Source of the DNA: Clostridia bacterium
GTDB lineage: Bacteria > Bacillota > Clostridia > Oscillospirales > CAG-272
Assembly (NCBI GenBank): GCA_017502915.1
Contig: JAFVUB010000003.1
Span: forward strand, 124,001 to 188,000
Reading direction: 5' to 3'
DNA length: 64,000 nt
Shown: piece by piece, positions 40,270 to 49,780 of the stretch
How the letters are laid out: each line of letters starts with the position of its first letter
How positions within the stretch are numbered: position 1 is the first letter of the stretch
The notes under the pieces: generated by a model
The model's input: only the letters and a program-made list of their open reading frames with translations
Database searches by the model: none
Told to the model about the DNA's origin: nothing
Program-made: the position numbers and the translations under genes

Positions 40270-41814
40270 ATGAAGCTCAATTATAAGCGAGTGTTTTTCG
40301 TCAGCCTTGCCTTCTTCCTCATAACTCTTTTCTGGCAGTGCTACGACACTCTGATACCCAAAATACTGACCGATAAATTCGGAATGTCTCAAACCCTTTC
40401 GGGCATATTCATGGCGTTCGATAACGTCTTAGCTCTCTTTTTGCTTCCCGTTTTCGGAGCGATATCCGACAGAAGCCGTTTCAAGCTCGGAAAAAGGCTG
40501 CCCTTTATTCTGGTTGGAACGATAGTTTCCTGCGTACTCTTCGTTTCGCTGAGCTTTGCCGACTATTGGCAGCTGACGAACATCGAAAAGCTGCGCTCCG
40601 ACGATACGTCGGCCGTAATGTCCGAGCTTTATCGTGCTGATCTCGGCGATATCAGTGACGAGATACGCGAAAAATACGCAACCGAGGAGGATTTTGCCAA
40701 GATAAGCGTTTATCAGCAGGACGATGCCGGAAACAACGTACTCACCAACGAATACAAAAATTACGTTATCCCCGCGCGTCAAGCCTACGCCTGGCAAAAA
40801 ACTCTCCAAAATCCCGCGCCTATGATAGTATTCATCGTGATCCTTCTGTTCACACTGCTGGCGATGAGCGTCTACCGCTCTCCGGCGGTTGCACTTATGC
40901 CCGATATAACGCCAAAGCCGTTGCGCTCTAAGGCAAACGCCGTCGTCAGTATGATGGGCGGTATTGCCGGTGCGCTCGTGCTCTTCCTCGGCATGATATT
41001 CGGAACCGACAAAAATGAGAATGCGCTTATGAGCTATACCGTCTTCTTCTCGGTCATAGCCGGACTTATGATAATTTCTCTCGTTATCCTTCTCTGCACC
41101 GTTAAAGAAAAGGCGTGGGCACAAGAAGCTCACGAGATCAGTCTTGAATACGGAATTGAGGACGAGGAAAAGGAGGAGGCCGCCAAAAACGGCGATCGCC
41201 ACCTCTCTCGCGGTGAGCTTTGCTCGCTCATCCTACTGCTTCTCTCGGTCGCCCTGTGGTGGATTGGCTATAACTCCGTAACCTCGAAGTATTCGGTCTA
41301 CGCTCCTCAAGTACTTGGCGTCGGTTTCAATACGACCTTGCTTGTCGCGTTGTTGGTCGCCTTCGTTGCCTTCGTTCCGGTTGCCGTTCTTTCCTCAAGG
41401 CTCGGAAGACGAAAGACGATCCTCTTCGGCATCACTCTGCTTGCAGCCTCCTTCTTTGCCGCGTCCTTCCTGCGAGCCGGTGCTCCCGAATGGATAATGT
41501 ATCTTCTCTTCGGGTTTGCCGGAATAGGTTGGGCGGCGATCAACGTAAACAGCTTCCCTATGGTCGTTGAGCTTGCCACCGGAAGTGACGTCGGTAAGTA
41601 TACCGGACTCTATTATACCGCAAGCATGGCGGCACAGGCCGTCGCTCCCGTTGTTGGCGGAGTATTCCTCGATTGGATCGGTATGGAGGTCCTCTTCCCC
41701 TTCGGTTTCGTTGCCGTTGCTCTTTCCTTCGTCACTATGCTATTCGTTCGTCACGGAGACGCAAAGCCCTTGATGAAGAAAAACCTGCTCGATAACATGG
41801 AGGAGATCGACTGA
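40270..41814 (+). CDS. MFS transporter, SLC45/GPH sugar-transporter type
   Basis: This 514-residue, 12-helix transporter has the N-terminal motif FWQCYDTLIPKILTDKFG, the MFS loop GAISDRSRFKLGKRLP and MPDITPKPLRSKANAV between helices, all typical of glycoside/sucrose-type symporters in Clostridia. An unusual ~70-residue polar region (~100-170) sits between helices 3 and 4. A substrate such as a disaccharide is inference. It overlaps the next gene by one base (TGATG) and so forms an operon with the glycerophosphodiesterase. AAAGGAG precedes the ATG. Confidence 0.88.
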   Translation: MKLNYKRVFFVSLAFFLITLFWQCYDTLIPKILTDKFGMSQTLSGIFMAFDNVLALFLLPVFGAISDRSRFKLGKRLPFILVGTIVSCVLFVSLSFADYWQLTNIEKLRSDDTSAVMSELYRADLGDISDEIREKYATEEDFAKISVYQQDDAGNNVLTNEYKNYVIPARQAYAWQKTLQNPAPMIVFIVILLFTLLAMSVYRSPAVALMPDITPKPLRSKANAVVSMMGGIAGALVLFLGMIFGTDKNENALMSYTVFFSVIAGLMIISLVILLCTVKEKAWAQEAHEISLEYGIEDEEKEEAAKNGDRHLSRGELCSLILLLLSVALWWIGYNSVTSKYSVYAPQVLGVGFNTTLLVALLVAFVAFVPVAVLSSRLGRRKTILFGITLLAASFFAASFLRAGAPEWIMYLLFGFAGIGWAAINVNSFPMVVELATGSDVGKYTGLYYTASMAAQAVAPVVGGVFLDWIGMEVLFPFGFVAVALSFVTMLFVRHGDAKPLMKKNLLDNMEEID

Positions 41815-42674
41815 TGGACTATTGGTATATCTGGTTTCCATCTGCCCTTTTGATACTGTTTGCCGTCTATCTTTTTCTCATCGTTCCCCGAAGCAAGCGA
41901 GCTCTTTCGCTACCTAAATTCGGATACGCGCACCGCGGTCTTTGGGACGCTGAGCTGCCTGAAAACTCACTGTCGGCGTTTCAAGCCGCCGTCGATTCGG
42001 GCTACGGTATTGAAGCCGACGTTCGCCTGACGCGCGACGGCGTTGCCGTTATGATGCACGACAACGATCTTGCAAGAGTTTCGGGCGCTGCCGGTAAGGT
42101 ATCTGAGCTCACCTATTCCGAGCTGCAAGAGTTTCGCATCGGCGGCAAGGAAAAGATACCGACTCTCGTTGAGATGCTCGAATTGGTTGACGGTCGGGTA
42201 CCGCTTTTGATAGAGCTGAAGGGCGAAACGAAGGACACCTCGATCTGCGACATTGTCGCCCCTATTCTTGATAGCTACAAGGGTGAGTTCGTCGTCGAAT
42301 CGTTTAACCCCGTACTGCTGCAGCGTATGAAAAAGCTTCGCCCCGAGATACGTCGAGGTCAGCTCACGAGCAAGCTACAGGACGGCGAAAAAAAGCGTAC
42401 ACTTGCCGCTATACTTTTTTTGATGCTGACCAACCTGCTTTCCCGCCCCGATTTTATAGCGTACCGTAAAGGCTTTTCAAAAAACCCGTCGCTCGTTTTG
42501 ATATCTTGGATCTTTGGTGTCCGTCGGTGCGTCTGGACCGTCAAGTCGCTTGATGAGTACAACAGCTTAATCGCGCGAGGCGACTGCCCCATCTTCGACA
42601 GTATCCCGCCCGAGGATCGCGCTCGCTTTCAACCCTTGAAAAAACAAAAAATAAAAACATACAAAAACAAATAG
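41814..42674 (+). CDS. Glycerophosphodiester phosphodiesterase, membrane-anchored
   Basis: The enzyme hydrolyses glycerophosphodiesters to glycerol-3-phosphate and an alcohol. This 286-residue protein has one N-terminal membrane helix (~5-25) and then the GDPD core: [16 protein letters not shown] (His and Glu of the active site), [17 protein letters not shown] (second His) and LIELKG. The C-terminal region includes another hydrophobic patch ([12 protein letters not shown], ~196-208), where family members have LW/DxxxPD elements. It starts on the MFS stop codon; glyQS follows 8 bp later. Confidence 0.92.
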   Translation: MDYWYIWFPSALLILFAVYLFLIVPRSKRALSLPKFGYAHRGLWDAELPENSLSAFQAAVDSGYGIEADVRLTRDGVAVMMHDNDLARVSGAAGKVSELTYSELQEFRIGGKEKIPTLVEMLELVDGRVPLLIELKGETKDTSICDIVAPILDSYKGEFVVESFNPVLLQRMKKLRPEIRRGQLTSKLQDGEKKRTLAAILFLMLTNLLSRPDFIAYRKGFSKNPSLVLISWIFGVRRCVWTVKSLDEYNSLIARGDCPIFDSIPPEDRARFQPLKKQKIKTYKNK

Positions 42675-42682
42675 GAGTAGTT

Positions 42683-44080
42683 ATGAACAATCAGGAAAAG
42701 ACAATGGAAAAGATCGTTGCTCTCTGTAAGGGTCGCGGCATAATTTACGCCGGCTCCGAGATCTACGGCGGTCTTGCCAACTCGTGGGACTACGGTCCTC
42801 TCGGCGTTGAGCTGAAAAACAATATCAAGCGCGCTTGGTGGAAGAAGTTCGTTCAGGAGAACAAGTACAACGTCGGTCTTGACAGCGCGATACTTATGAA
42901 CCCTCAGGCTTGGGTCGCATCAGGTCACGTCGGAGGCTTTTCCGACCCGCTGATCGACTGCAAAGGCTGCAAGATGCGTCATCGAGCAGACAAGCTCATT
43001 GAGGATTTCAATGCAGAGAACGGTATCGAGGTATCGGTCGAGAGCATGTCCAACGAGGAGATGCTCAACTACATCAAGGAAAAAGGAATTACCTGCCCCG
43101 GCTGCGGCAAGGCAGACTTCACCGACATCAGAAAGTTCAATCTGATGTTCAAGACCTTCCAGGGCGTTACCGAGGACAACACCTCCGAGCTCTATCTCCG
43201 CCCCGAGACCGCACAGGGTATATTCGTAAACTTCAAGAACATAGCAAGAAGCAGCCGCAAGAAGATCCCCTTCGGTGTTGGACAGATCGGTAAGTCCTTC
43301 CGTAATGAGATCACCCCCGGAAACTTCATCTTCCGCACCCGTGAGTTCGAGCAGATGGAGCTTGAGTTCTTCTGCAAGCCGGGAACCGATCTTGAATGGT
43401 TTGAGTACTGGCGCGCATACTGCCGTCAGTGGCTGCTTGACCTCGGTATGACCGAGTCCAACCTCAGACTGCGCGACCACAGCCCCGAGGAGCTTTGCTT
43501 CTATTCGAAGGCAACCACCGACTTCGAGTTCCTCTTCCCGTTTGGCTGGGGCGAGCTTTGGGGCGTTGCCGACAGAACCGACTACGACCTCACTCAGCAT
43601 CAGACCCACAGCGGTCAGCCCATGGATTACTTCGATCCCGAGACCAACGAAAAGTACATTCCTTACGTTATCGAGCCGTCGCTGGGAGCCGACCGTGTTC
43701 TGCTTGCCTTCCTGGTCGATGCCTACGACGAGGAGATCGTTGACGAGGCAAAGAACGACGTTCGCACCGTCCTTCGTCTCCACCCTGCCCTCGCTCCCTT
43801 CAAGGCAGCCGTTCTTCCCCTCTCGAAGAAGCTCTCCGAGCAGGCAGGAAAGATCCACGAGGAGCTTTCGAAGTACTTTATGGTCGATTTCGACGACGCC
43901 GGAAGCATCGGTAAGCGTTACCGCCGCGAGGACGAGATCGGAACTCCCTTCTGCATAACATACGACTTCGAGTCGGAGAACGACGGCTGCGTTACCGTTC
44001 GTGACCGCGATACTATGGAGCAGATCAGACTTCCTATCGCAGAGCTCAAGGCTTATATCGAAAGCAAGCTTCAGTTCTGA
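42683..44080 (+). CDS. glyQS: Glycyl-tRNA synthetase, dimeric type
   Basis: This 465-residue class II enzyme is of the alpha2 type (GlyQS), not the alpha2beta2 GlyQ/GlyS pair. [24 protein letters not shown], the motif-2 block [25 protein letters not shown] and [12 protein letters not shown] are present. Two CxxC pairs (CKGC at ~94-97 and CPGC at ~140-143) probably bind zinc. AGGAG precedes the ATG. It is 8 bp after the GDPD gene, so no T-box riboswitch can precede it. Confidence 0.98.
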   Translation: MNNQEKTMEKIVALCKGRGIIYAGSEIYGGLANSWDYGPLGVELKNNIKRAWWKKFVQENKYNVGLDSAILMNPQAWVASGHVGGFSDPLIDCKGCKMRHRADKLIEDFNAENGIEVSVESMSNEEMLNYIKEKGITCPGCGKADFTDIRKFNLMFKTFQGVTEDNTSELYLRPETAQGIFVNFKNIARSSRKKIPFGVGQIGKSFRNEITPGNFIFRTREFEQMELEFFCKPGTDLEWFEYWRAYCRQWLLDLGMTESNLRLRDHSPEELCFYSKATTDFEFLFPFGWGELWGVADRTDYDLTQHQTHSGQPMDYFDPETNEKYIPYVIEPSLGADRVLLAFLVDAYDEEIVDEAKNDVRTVLRLHPALAPFKAAVLPLSKKLSEQAGKIHEELSKYFMVDFDDAGSIGKRYRREDEIGTPFCITYDFESENDGCVTVRDRDTMEQIRLPIAELKAYIESKLQF

Positions 44081-44093
44081 TCGGTTTATCCAC

Positions 44094-44122
44094 GCACCCC
44101 AAATCATCTGACTTTGGGGTGC
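44094..44122 (+). other. Strong hairpin after glyQS
   Basis: GCACCCCAAA pairs with TTTGGGGTGC around a 9-nt loop. There is no U-tract, so it is more likely a 3' stabiliser or processing element than an intrinsic terminator. No promoter is obvious before the next gene. Confidence 0.5.
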
Positions 44123-44174
44123 ATAAACGTATAAATGCATCAAATCATCATTCAAAGAGCACAGGAACACGATC

Positions 44175-45302
44175 ATGATAAAAAAATTCGCAAACGATCA
44201 TAAAGAAATGACGGTGCAGATCGTAAGGGATCTTTGCAAGATCCCTGCCCCCTCCTTCGGCGAGAGAAAAAGAGCTGAGTTTTGCAAGGCTTGGCTGGAA
44301 AACGTTGGTGCTAAGGACGTATATATCGACGAGATCAACAACGTCATCTTCCCTATCGGCTGTGACGGAAGCAACGAGATCACCGTTGTTGCCGCGCATA
44401 CCGACACAGTCTTCCCCGACACAACACCCTATCCCGAATACCGCGAGGACGACGAGAATATCTACTGCCCCAGCGCAGAGGATGACTCCTCCGGAGTTGC
44501 CGTTCTGCTTATGACGGCAAAATATTTTATCGACAACGCGATCGTCCCTGAAAAGGGAGTTATGTTTGTTTGCAACGTCTGCGAGGAGGGACTTGGAAAC
44601 CTTGCCGGCACTCGTCAGCTGATGAAGGACTATTCCGGCAGGATCAAGAGATTCATCACGCTTGACGAATGTATCGGTTATATCGTTACCGACGCCGTCG
44701 GATCTCACCGTTATGAGGTCGAGGTCAAAACAGAGGGAGGACATTCCTTCTCAAAGTTTGGGAATCAAAACGCGATCCACGCTCTTTCAAAGATCGTAAA
44801 CAGGATATACGAGATAGTTCCCTTGCAGAAGGAAGGCTCCAAAAGCACCTACAACGTCGGCACTATTGAGGGCGGAACGAGCGTAAACACCATCGCGCAG
44901 AGCGCGAAGATGCTTTGCGAATACCGCTCGAACGACCGAGAGTGTCTTGAAAGCCTCAGGCAGGAATTTGAAAGGATTTTCGAGGAAGCCAAGAGCGACA
45001 AGGTGGAGGTCATTGTCAACAAGATAGGCGACCGCCCCTGCAAGGGCATCGTCGATCCGTCTCTTGAAAAGGAAATGATCGACGCTTACGCCGCCGCCGT
45101 AAAAGAATTCACCTCAAAGGAGACGTACTCTGACCTCGCTTCTACCGACGCAAACGTGCCGATGTCTCTTAACATACCCGCCGCTTGCATGGGTGTATTT
45201 ATCGGTGAGGGCGCGCACACGCGCGAGGAATTCACAAACAAAGCCGCTCTTACGGACGGTGTTAAAATATCCATAAGAACGATAACAGAGCTTTTGAAAT
45301 AA
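44175..45302 (+). CDS. M20-family zinc peptidase
   Basis: This 375-residue metallopeptidase resembles tripeptidase/dipeptidase PepT-like M20 members. Candidate zinc and catalytic residues are in VAAHTDTVFP (His, Asp), SAEDDSSGVAVLL (bridging Asp), VCEEGLGN (general-base Glu), DECIG (Asp) and AHTREEF (His). A dimerisation-domain stretch (EVEVKTEGGHSFSKFGNQNAIHAL) lies in the middle. It is first in a three-gene operon with a CapA-like protein and a DMT transporter. The substrate is unknown. Confidence 0.9.
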   Translation: MIKKFANDHKEMTVQIVRDLCKIPAPSFGERKRAEFCKAWLENVGAKDVYIDEINNVIFPIGCDGSNEITVVAAHTDTVFPDTTPYPEYREDDENIYCPSAEDDSSGVAVLLMTAKYFIDNAIVPEKGVMFVCNVCEEGLGNLAGTRQLMKDYSGRIKRFITLDECIGYIVTDAVGSHRYEVEVKTEGGHSFSKFGNQNAIHALSKIVNRIYEIVPLQKEGSKSTYNVGTIEGGTSVNTIAQSAKMLCEYRSNDRECLESLRQEFERIFEEAKSDKVEVIVNKIGDRPCKGIVDPSLEKEMIDAYAAAVKEFTSKETYSDLASTDANVPMSLNIPAACMGVFIGEGAHTREEFTNKAALTDGVKISIRTITELLK

Positions 45303-45317
45303 AAAAAGGAGCTACCG

Positions 45318-46613
45318 ATGAAATTTACCGCAGCAGGAGACGTTCTCATTCAACAGCAGATCCCCTTTGAGCCGAAGGATTTTCAAAAAATAAAGGAGTT
45401 CATTGAAAAGGGCGACGGAAGATTTTTCAATCTTGAAACCACTCTCAACTACGAGGGAGAGTGCTGTTCAAATCAGACCTCGGGTGGAACCTACGTTCGC
45501 ACCAACCCGGAAAGCCTTTACGATTTTCTCAAGTACGGCTTTAACGTGACCACCTTCAACAACAACCATATAATGGACTTTTCATACGACGGTCTTCTGA
45601 AGACCATCGAATATGCAAACAAAGCCGGCATCAAGCATTGCGGCGTTGGCAGGAATCTCGGTGAAGCCTCGGCGCCCTGCTATCTCGATACGCCGAACGG
45701 AAGAGTCGCATACATATCCTTCTGTGTTACTACTTATATTGCCAATATGGCAGGCGAGCAAACGCGGCGGGTCAAGGGTCGCCCGGGAATGAATATTCTT
45801 CGCCGAAGTGAAAAGCTGATCGTTCCCGAGGAGGATTTTAACGCTGTCGTACGAATTGCAAAGAAATCGGGAGTAAACGCCCAGAACGACACCATTCGCA
45901 AAGAGGGTTATCTTCCCCCTTTGAAGGAAGGAACGTGTGAGCTTGGCGAAATGGCGTTGTTTGAAAAGGGTGATTGCTATAAATACGTTCTCACTCCTAA
46001 TAAAGACGACCTTGCAAGAGCCGAAAGGGAGATCCACGAGGCAAAGCTCGGAGCGGACTACGTTATCGTGTCCCTGCACTGCCACGATCAGATATCCGAA
46101 GATAAATCCGACGTTCCCGAGTTCCTCGAGGAGGTCAGCCGCTTCTTCATCGATAAGGGTGCTAACGCCGTTATAGGTCACGGTCCTCACCTTCTCCGTG
46201 CGATCGAGGTATATAAGGACAGCCCGATTTTCTACAGTCTCGGCGACTTCGTGCTGCAGCTTTACAGCATTGAGTTTGCTCCCTACGAGTTCTATAACAA
46301 AAACGGTCTTACACCCTACGACACGGTTCACGATATTCTCAAAAAGCGCACCGCAAACTTCACACGTGGCCTCATGGAGGATAAGGCTATGCGAGAGACG
46401 GTCATCCCCTACTGGGAAACAGACGAACAGGGCAAGCTGACTCACCTTGAGCTGCTCCCGATAACCATTATGAAGGAGGGCGTGAACAAATCCCAGCAGG
46501 GACTTCCCGCGCTTTCCGAGGACACCTCGTTTATCGATCATCTCGCAAAGATAAGCCTTCCCTACGGAACGACCATCACGATGAAGGACGGCGTTGCTGT
46601 TTGCAAATGGTGA
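45318..46613 (+). CDS. CapA/PgsA-like metallophosphatase-fold protein
   Basis: This 431-residue protein has the PGA_cap fold signature: FTAAGDVLI, FFNLETTL, VTTFNNNHIMD, VIVSLHCHDQ, VIGHGPHLLRAIEVY and FYSLGDFVLQ. These metal-binding positions match calcineurin-like phosphoesterases and poly-gamma-glutamate capsule protein CapA. It has no signal peptide or membrane helix and no capB/capC genes nearby, so a cytoplasmic enzyme is more likely than a capsule factor. It lies 15 bp after the M20 peptidase gene with AAAGGAG. Confidence 0.88.
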   Translation: MKFTAAGDVLIQQQIPFEPKDFQKIKEFIEKGDGRFFNLETTLNYEGECCSNQTSGGTYVRTNPESLYDFLKYGFNVTTFNNNHIMDFSYDGLLKTIEYANKAGIKHCGVGRNLGEASAPCYLDTPNGRVAYISFCVTTYIANMAGEQTRRVKGRPGMNILRRSEKLIVPEEDFNAVVRIAKKSGVNAQNDTIRKEGYLPPLKEGTCELGEMALFEKGDCYKYVLTPNKDDLARAEREIHEAKLGADYVIVSLHCHDQISEDKSDVPEFLEEVSRFFIDKGANAVIGHGPHLLRAIEVYKDSPIFYSLGDFVLQLYSIEFAPYEFYNKNGLTPYDTVHDILKKRTANFTRGLMEDKAMRETVIPYWETDEQGKLTHLELLPITIMKEGVNKSQQGLPALSEDTSFIDHLAKISLPYGTTITMKDGVAVCKW

Positions 46614-46628
46614 TAAAAGGAACTTGAT

Positions 46629-47579
46629 ATGAACTTTTTGGCATATTTTTGCGCGGTGATGAAGTGCGTCGTTTACGGATCAACCATCTTCTTCACCACT
46701 CAACTGACCGAGAGCGTTGATGTTCTCGACCTGCTTGCCCTGCGATTTCTTCTCAGCTTTGCCATAATGTGGCTCTTGAAGATAACGCGGGTCTGGAAGA
46801 TACAGGTAGGCGTAAAGGACCTTTTCAAGAAGAGCGAAAAGTCTCCGTTTATAAAGAACCTTGTGCTCACCGCAATGTTTGAGCCCGTTCTTTATATGTT
46901 GCTCGAAACGCTCGGCGTTTCTATGACGACAAACGTAACGGCTGCGGTCATCTGCTCTCTTGCTCCGATCTCGAGCTGCATCATAGAAGAAGTGTTTTTA
47001 AAGGAAAAGTCTTCCTTCCTGCAAAAAATATTCCTCGGCTGCGGCATCTTCGGCGTCGTCTATATTGCGCTCAACACTAACACGACCGACGGCAGGGATA
47101 CTCTGGCGGGAATACTTTTCCTTCTCGGCTCGGTTGTTGCCGGCTCCTTCTTCTGCGCCTTTTCGAGAAGATCGTCGTCTCACTTCTCTTCGATCGAGAT
47201 AACGTATTTTTCCTGTATGCTCGGTGCGATCGCCTTTAATGCCGTTAACGTTGTGAGACATCTTTTCAGAGGTGATATACTGCATTACTTCGACCCCTAT
47301 TTCAACCCCGACAACCTTTTGGGATTCTTCTTCTTGAGCGTGGTTTCGTCGATCCTCGCGGTCATGATGAACAATTTCGCGCTTGCAAGGATACAGATCT
47401 CGACTATGGCGGCTTTCGGCGGACTTTCAACCATTGTTACCATAGTTATCGGCATGATGTTCGGAAGCGAGACGCTTCAGCTCTACCACTTCATAGGACT
47501 TCCCTTTATCTTCCTGCGAATGGTTGGTGTCAGCGCCATTTCTATAATCAACGAGAAAAAGAAAGAAGGTCAACCGTAA
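46629..47579 (+). CDS. DMT/EamA-type transporter
   Basis: This 316-residue protein has ten membrane segments in two EamA-like halves: LLALRFLLSFAIMWLLK with TTNVTAAVICSLAPISSCIIEEVFLKEK in the first, and ALARIQISTMAAFGGLSTIVTIVIGMMFGSE in the second. The family exports amino acids, nucleosides or other metabolites. It lies 15 bp after the CapA-like gene, and the terminator overlaps its 3' end. The operon as a whole (peptidase, CapA-like enzyme, exporter) suggests processing and export of a peptide-like compound, which is inference. Confidence 0.88.
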   Translation: MNFLAYFCAVMKCVVYGSTIFFTTQLTESVDVLDLLALRFLLSFAIMWLLKITRVWKIQVGVKDLFKKSEKSPFIKNLVLTAMFEPVLYMLLETLGVSMTTNVTAAVICSLAPISSCIIEEVFLKEKSSFLQKIFLGCGIFGVVYIALNTNTTDGRDTLAGILFLLGSVVAGSFFCAFSRRSSSHFSSIEITYFSCMLGAIAFNAVNVVRHLFRGDILHYFDPYFNPDNLLGFFFLSVVSSILAVMMNNFALARIQISTMAAFGGLSTIVTIVIGMMFGSETLQLYHFIGLPFIFLRMVGVSAISIINEKKKEGQP

Positions 47580-47599
47580 AGGTTGACCTTCTTTCTTTA
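47559..47599. terminator. Bidirectional terminator between DMT transporter and lexA
   Basis: An 18-bp perfect stem (47559-47576 with 47582-47599) with loop GTAAA overlaps both convergent coding ends. Confidence 0.92.
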
Positions 47600-48193
47600 A
47601 TATTCTCTTTGGCAGGCGATGACACGACCGAGAAGCGTCACCTCTTTGAGTATTATCGGTTCAAAATCAGAGTTTTCGGGCTGAAGACGAAAGTGTCCCC
47701 TCTCGCGGTAGAAGGTCTTAACGGTTGCAGCTTCGTTTACGAGCGCCACAACGATATCTCCGTTTTCGGCGTAATCGGTGCGAAGCACTATAACCGTATC
47801 TCCGTGAAGGATGCCTACATCCTTCATACTGTAGCCCCTGACCTTGAGGGCAAAAAGCTCTTCGTTTGCATATTTTTTAGGAATAACAAAGTCGACGTAT
47901 CCGTCAAAATTCTGCTCGGCGCTGATCGGCGCGCCGGCACTGATACTGCCCAGTATCGGCACGCGATGAGGGCGGTGCTCAACGTCGTCCGCGCGAAGCG
48001 TTCGGCTCTTTCCCTGCTCCTTGGTTATGTACCCTGCCTCCTCAAGCCGTTTGAGATATATGTGCACACTTGAGGTGCTTTTTATATCGAGAGCCTTCTG
48101 TATGTCACGGACGCTTGGCGAATACCCCCTGCTCTCCAGCTCGCGGCAGATATACTCGTAAACCCTCTTTTCTTTGACTGAAAGCTCGTTCAT
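47597..48193 (-). CDS. lexA: LexA SOS repressor
   Basis: LexA represses SOS genes and cleaves itself when RecA is activated. This 198-residue protein has a winged-helix N-terminus (SPSVRDIQKALDIKSTSSVHIYLKRLEEAGYI) and a S24 peptidase domain. The cleavage site is A86-G87 (ISAGAP), with catalytic S122 (GYSMKD) and K159 (ATVKTF). GGAGG precedes the ATG. A candidate LexA box overlaps its own -35 region, consistent with autoregulation. Confidence 0.97.
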   Translation of the reverse strand: MNELSVKEKRVYEYICRELESRGYSPSVRDIQKALDIKSTSSVHIYLKRLEEAGYITKEQGKSRTLRADDVEHRPHRVPILGSISAGAPISAEQNFDGYVDFVIPKKYANEELFALKVRGYSMKDVGILHGDTVIVLRTDYAENGDIVVALVNEAATVKTFYRERGHFRLQPENSDFEPIILKEVTLLGRVIACQREY

Positions 48194-48222
48194 AGGCGTC
48201 CTCCGTTTATTTTATCGCATAC

Positions 48223-48262
48223 ATTATACCACACATTTTTCGAAAAAGCAAACAAATGTTCC
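48223..48262 (-). promoter_or_regulatory. lexA promoter with overlapping LexA box
   Basis: On the minus strand the -10 is TATAAT (48223-48228), with a weak -35 (TTGCTT) 17 bp upstream. GGAACATTTGTTTGC (48248-48262) overlaps that -35 and fits the Gram-positive box GAAC-N4-GTTC with one mismatch. Confidence 0.7.
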
Positions 48263-48267
48263 GGTAC

Positions 48268-48304
48268 TAAAAATCCACACCGACAAACGCTCGTCGGTGT
48301 GGAT
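48268..48304 (-). terminator. Terminator of murA
   Basis: ATCCACACCGAC pairs with GTCGGTGTGGAT, followed by TTTTTAG on the minus strand. Confidence 0.88.
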
Positions 48305-48315
48305 CAAATATTATG

Positions 48316-49614
48316 TCAATCCTCTTCGATGAAGATATGCTTTGCGAACTCGATCTCCTCGATATCGGCACCCAGCTCCTTAAAATTGCGAACGATACCC
48401 GAATACCCTCTCTGTATCGACTCGACCTCGGTTATGGAGGTCTCCCCCTCGGCGGCAAGCCCGGCGATTATCATAGCCGCGCCGGCTCGCAGGTCGACCG
48501 CCTTGACCGTAGCTCCTGTCAGCGGCTTTCCTCCGTATATCTGTGCCGTTTTACCGTTGACCTTGATCTCTGCCCCCAGCTTTCTCAGCTCGTCGATATA
48601 TCGGAATCGGTTTGTGAAGATGTTTTCGGTGACCTCGCACATTCCCTCAACCGTGCAGAACAGTGCGCTGAACTGAGGATGCATATCGGTCGGAAAGCCG
48701 GGATACGGTCTTGTGTCAACGTTTATCGGCTTGAGTCGGCGACCCGTCGTGACGGTCACGGCGTCGTCCTCCTCGTCAACTCTGGCGCCCATTGCGCGTA
48801 AAAGGCTCGAGATACAGTCAAGATGCTTGGGAATTATGTTCTCAACCCTGACGCAGCCTCCGGTTGCGGCGACCGCCGCCATATATGTACCCGCTTCGAT
48901 CATATCGGGAATTATCGTATAGCACTCACAGCCGTGAAGCTCCTCAACGCCGTGTATCTTTATCGTCTCGGTTCCCGCGCCGACGATGTTTGCCCCGCAG
49001 GTGTTCAGGAAGTTCGCAACGTCAACGATATGCGGCTCGCGCGCGGCGTGCTCGAGAACGGTCGTTCCCTTGGCGCGAACGGCGGCTATCATGGCGTTTA
49101 TGGTCGCTCCGACCGAAACGACGTCGAAATAAACGCTCGTGCCGCAAAGTCCTCCCTCGGGTGCGCGTGCCGTGACGTGAACGTCATCGCTCTCAACCTC
49201 AGCGCCGAGCGCCGCGAAAGCTTTTTCGTGCTGGTCTATCGGGCGAACTCCGAAGTTACAGCCTCCGGGAAGCGCAACGTCGGTATATCCGAATCTCGAA
49301 AGCTCGGCGCCGGCAAGATATATCGAACCGCGTATACGGCGGACCATATCGCTCGGTGAGCTTCCGGGCTTAATGTTTTTAGGGTTTATACGAACCGTGG
49401 TCTGAAAAATGTCGACAAACTCGACCTCCGCGCCCATTTCGCGAATGATCTCAAGCGCCATCAGGACATCGTTAACCGGCGGAATGTTCTCAATGATACA
49501 TTCCGCACCGGTTGCTATGCTTGCGAAAACTATCGGGAGTGCCGCATTTTTCATTCCGTTTATGCGAACGGTACCGTTCAGCGGCTGACCTCCGCGGACC
49601 ACAATTTTATCCAT
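48316..49614 (-). CDS. murA: UDP-N-acetylglucosamine 1-carboxyvinyltransferase MurA
   Basis: MurA catalyses the first committed step of peptidoglycan synthesis and is the fosfomycin target. This 432-residue protein has GMKNAALPI (Lys/Asn of the substrate site), the catalytic C119 in LPGGCNFGVRPIDQH (Cys, so fosfomycin-sensitive form) and DLRAGAAMIIAGL. ATG 49614 has AAAGGA 7 nt upstream, better than a TTG six bases earlier. A TATAAT at 49674-49679 (minus strand) with a poor -35 is the likely promoter. Confidence 0.97.
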   Translation of the reverse strand: MDKIVVRGGQPLNGTVRINGMKNAALPIVFASIATGAECIIENIPPVNDVLMALEIIREMGAEVEFVDIFQTTVRINPKNIKPGSSPSDMVRRIRGSIYLAGAELSRFGYTDVALPGGCNFGVRPIDQHEKAFAALGAEVESDDVHVTARAPEGGLCGTSVYFDVVSVGATINAMIAAVRAKGTTVLEHAAREPHIVDVANFLNTCGANIVGAGTETIKIHGVEELHGCECYTIIPDMIEAGTYMAAVAATGGCVRVENIIPKHLDCISSLLRAMGARVDEEDDAVTVTTGRRLKPINVDTRPYPGFPTDMHPQFSALFCTVEGMCEVTENIFTNRFRYIDELRKLGAEIKVNGKTAQIYGGKPLTGATVKAVDLRAGAAMIIAGLAAEGETSITEVESIQRGYSGIVRNFKELGADIEEIEFAKHIFIEED

Positions 49615-49780
49615 AAGCAAATCCTTTGCGCATCGATTTCAAAAAAAGCAACGGTTAACCATTGTTTGGTACTATTATACCATATATTAAGACAAAAATA
49701 AACAGTTTTGTGACATATTTTCAAAAAAGTTTTCTATATTTGTTTCACACTGACTATTGTATGCGCGCCACGTAAAAAAG

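Noticed and set aside
42675-42682. T-box riboswitch before glycyl-tRNA synthetase
   Set aside because: Only 8 bp separate it from the preceding gene.
44094-44122. Intrinsic terminator after glyQS
   Set aside because: The stem is strong but no U-tract follows, so it is listed only as a hairpin.
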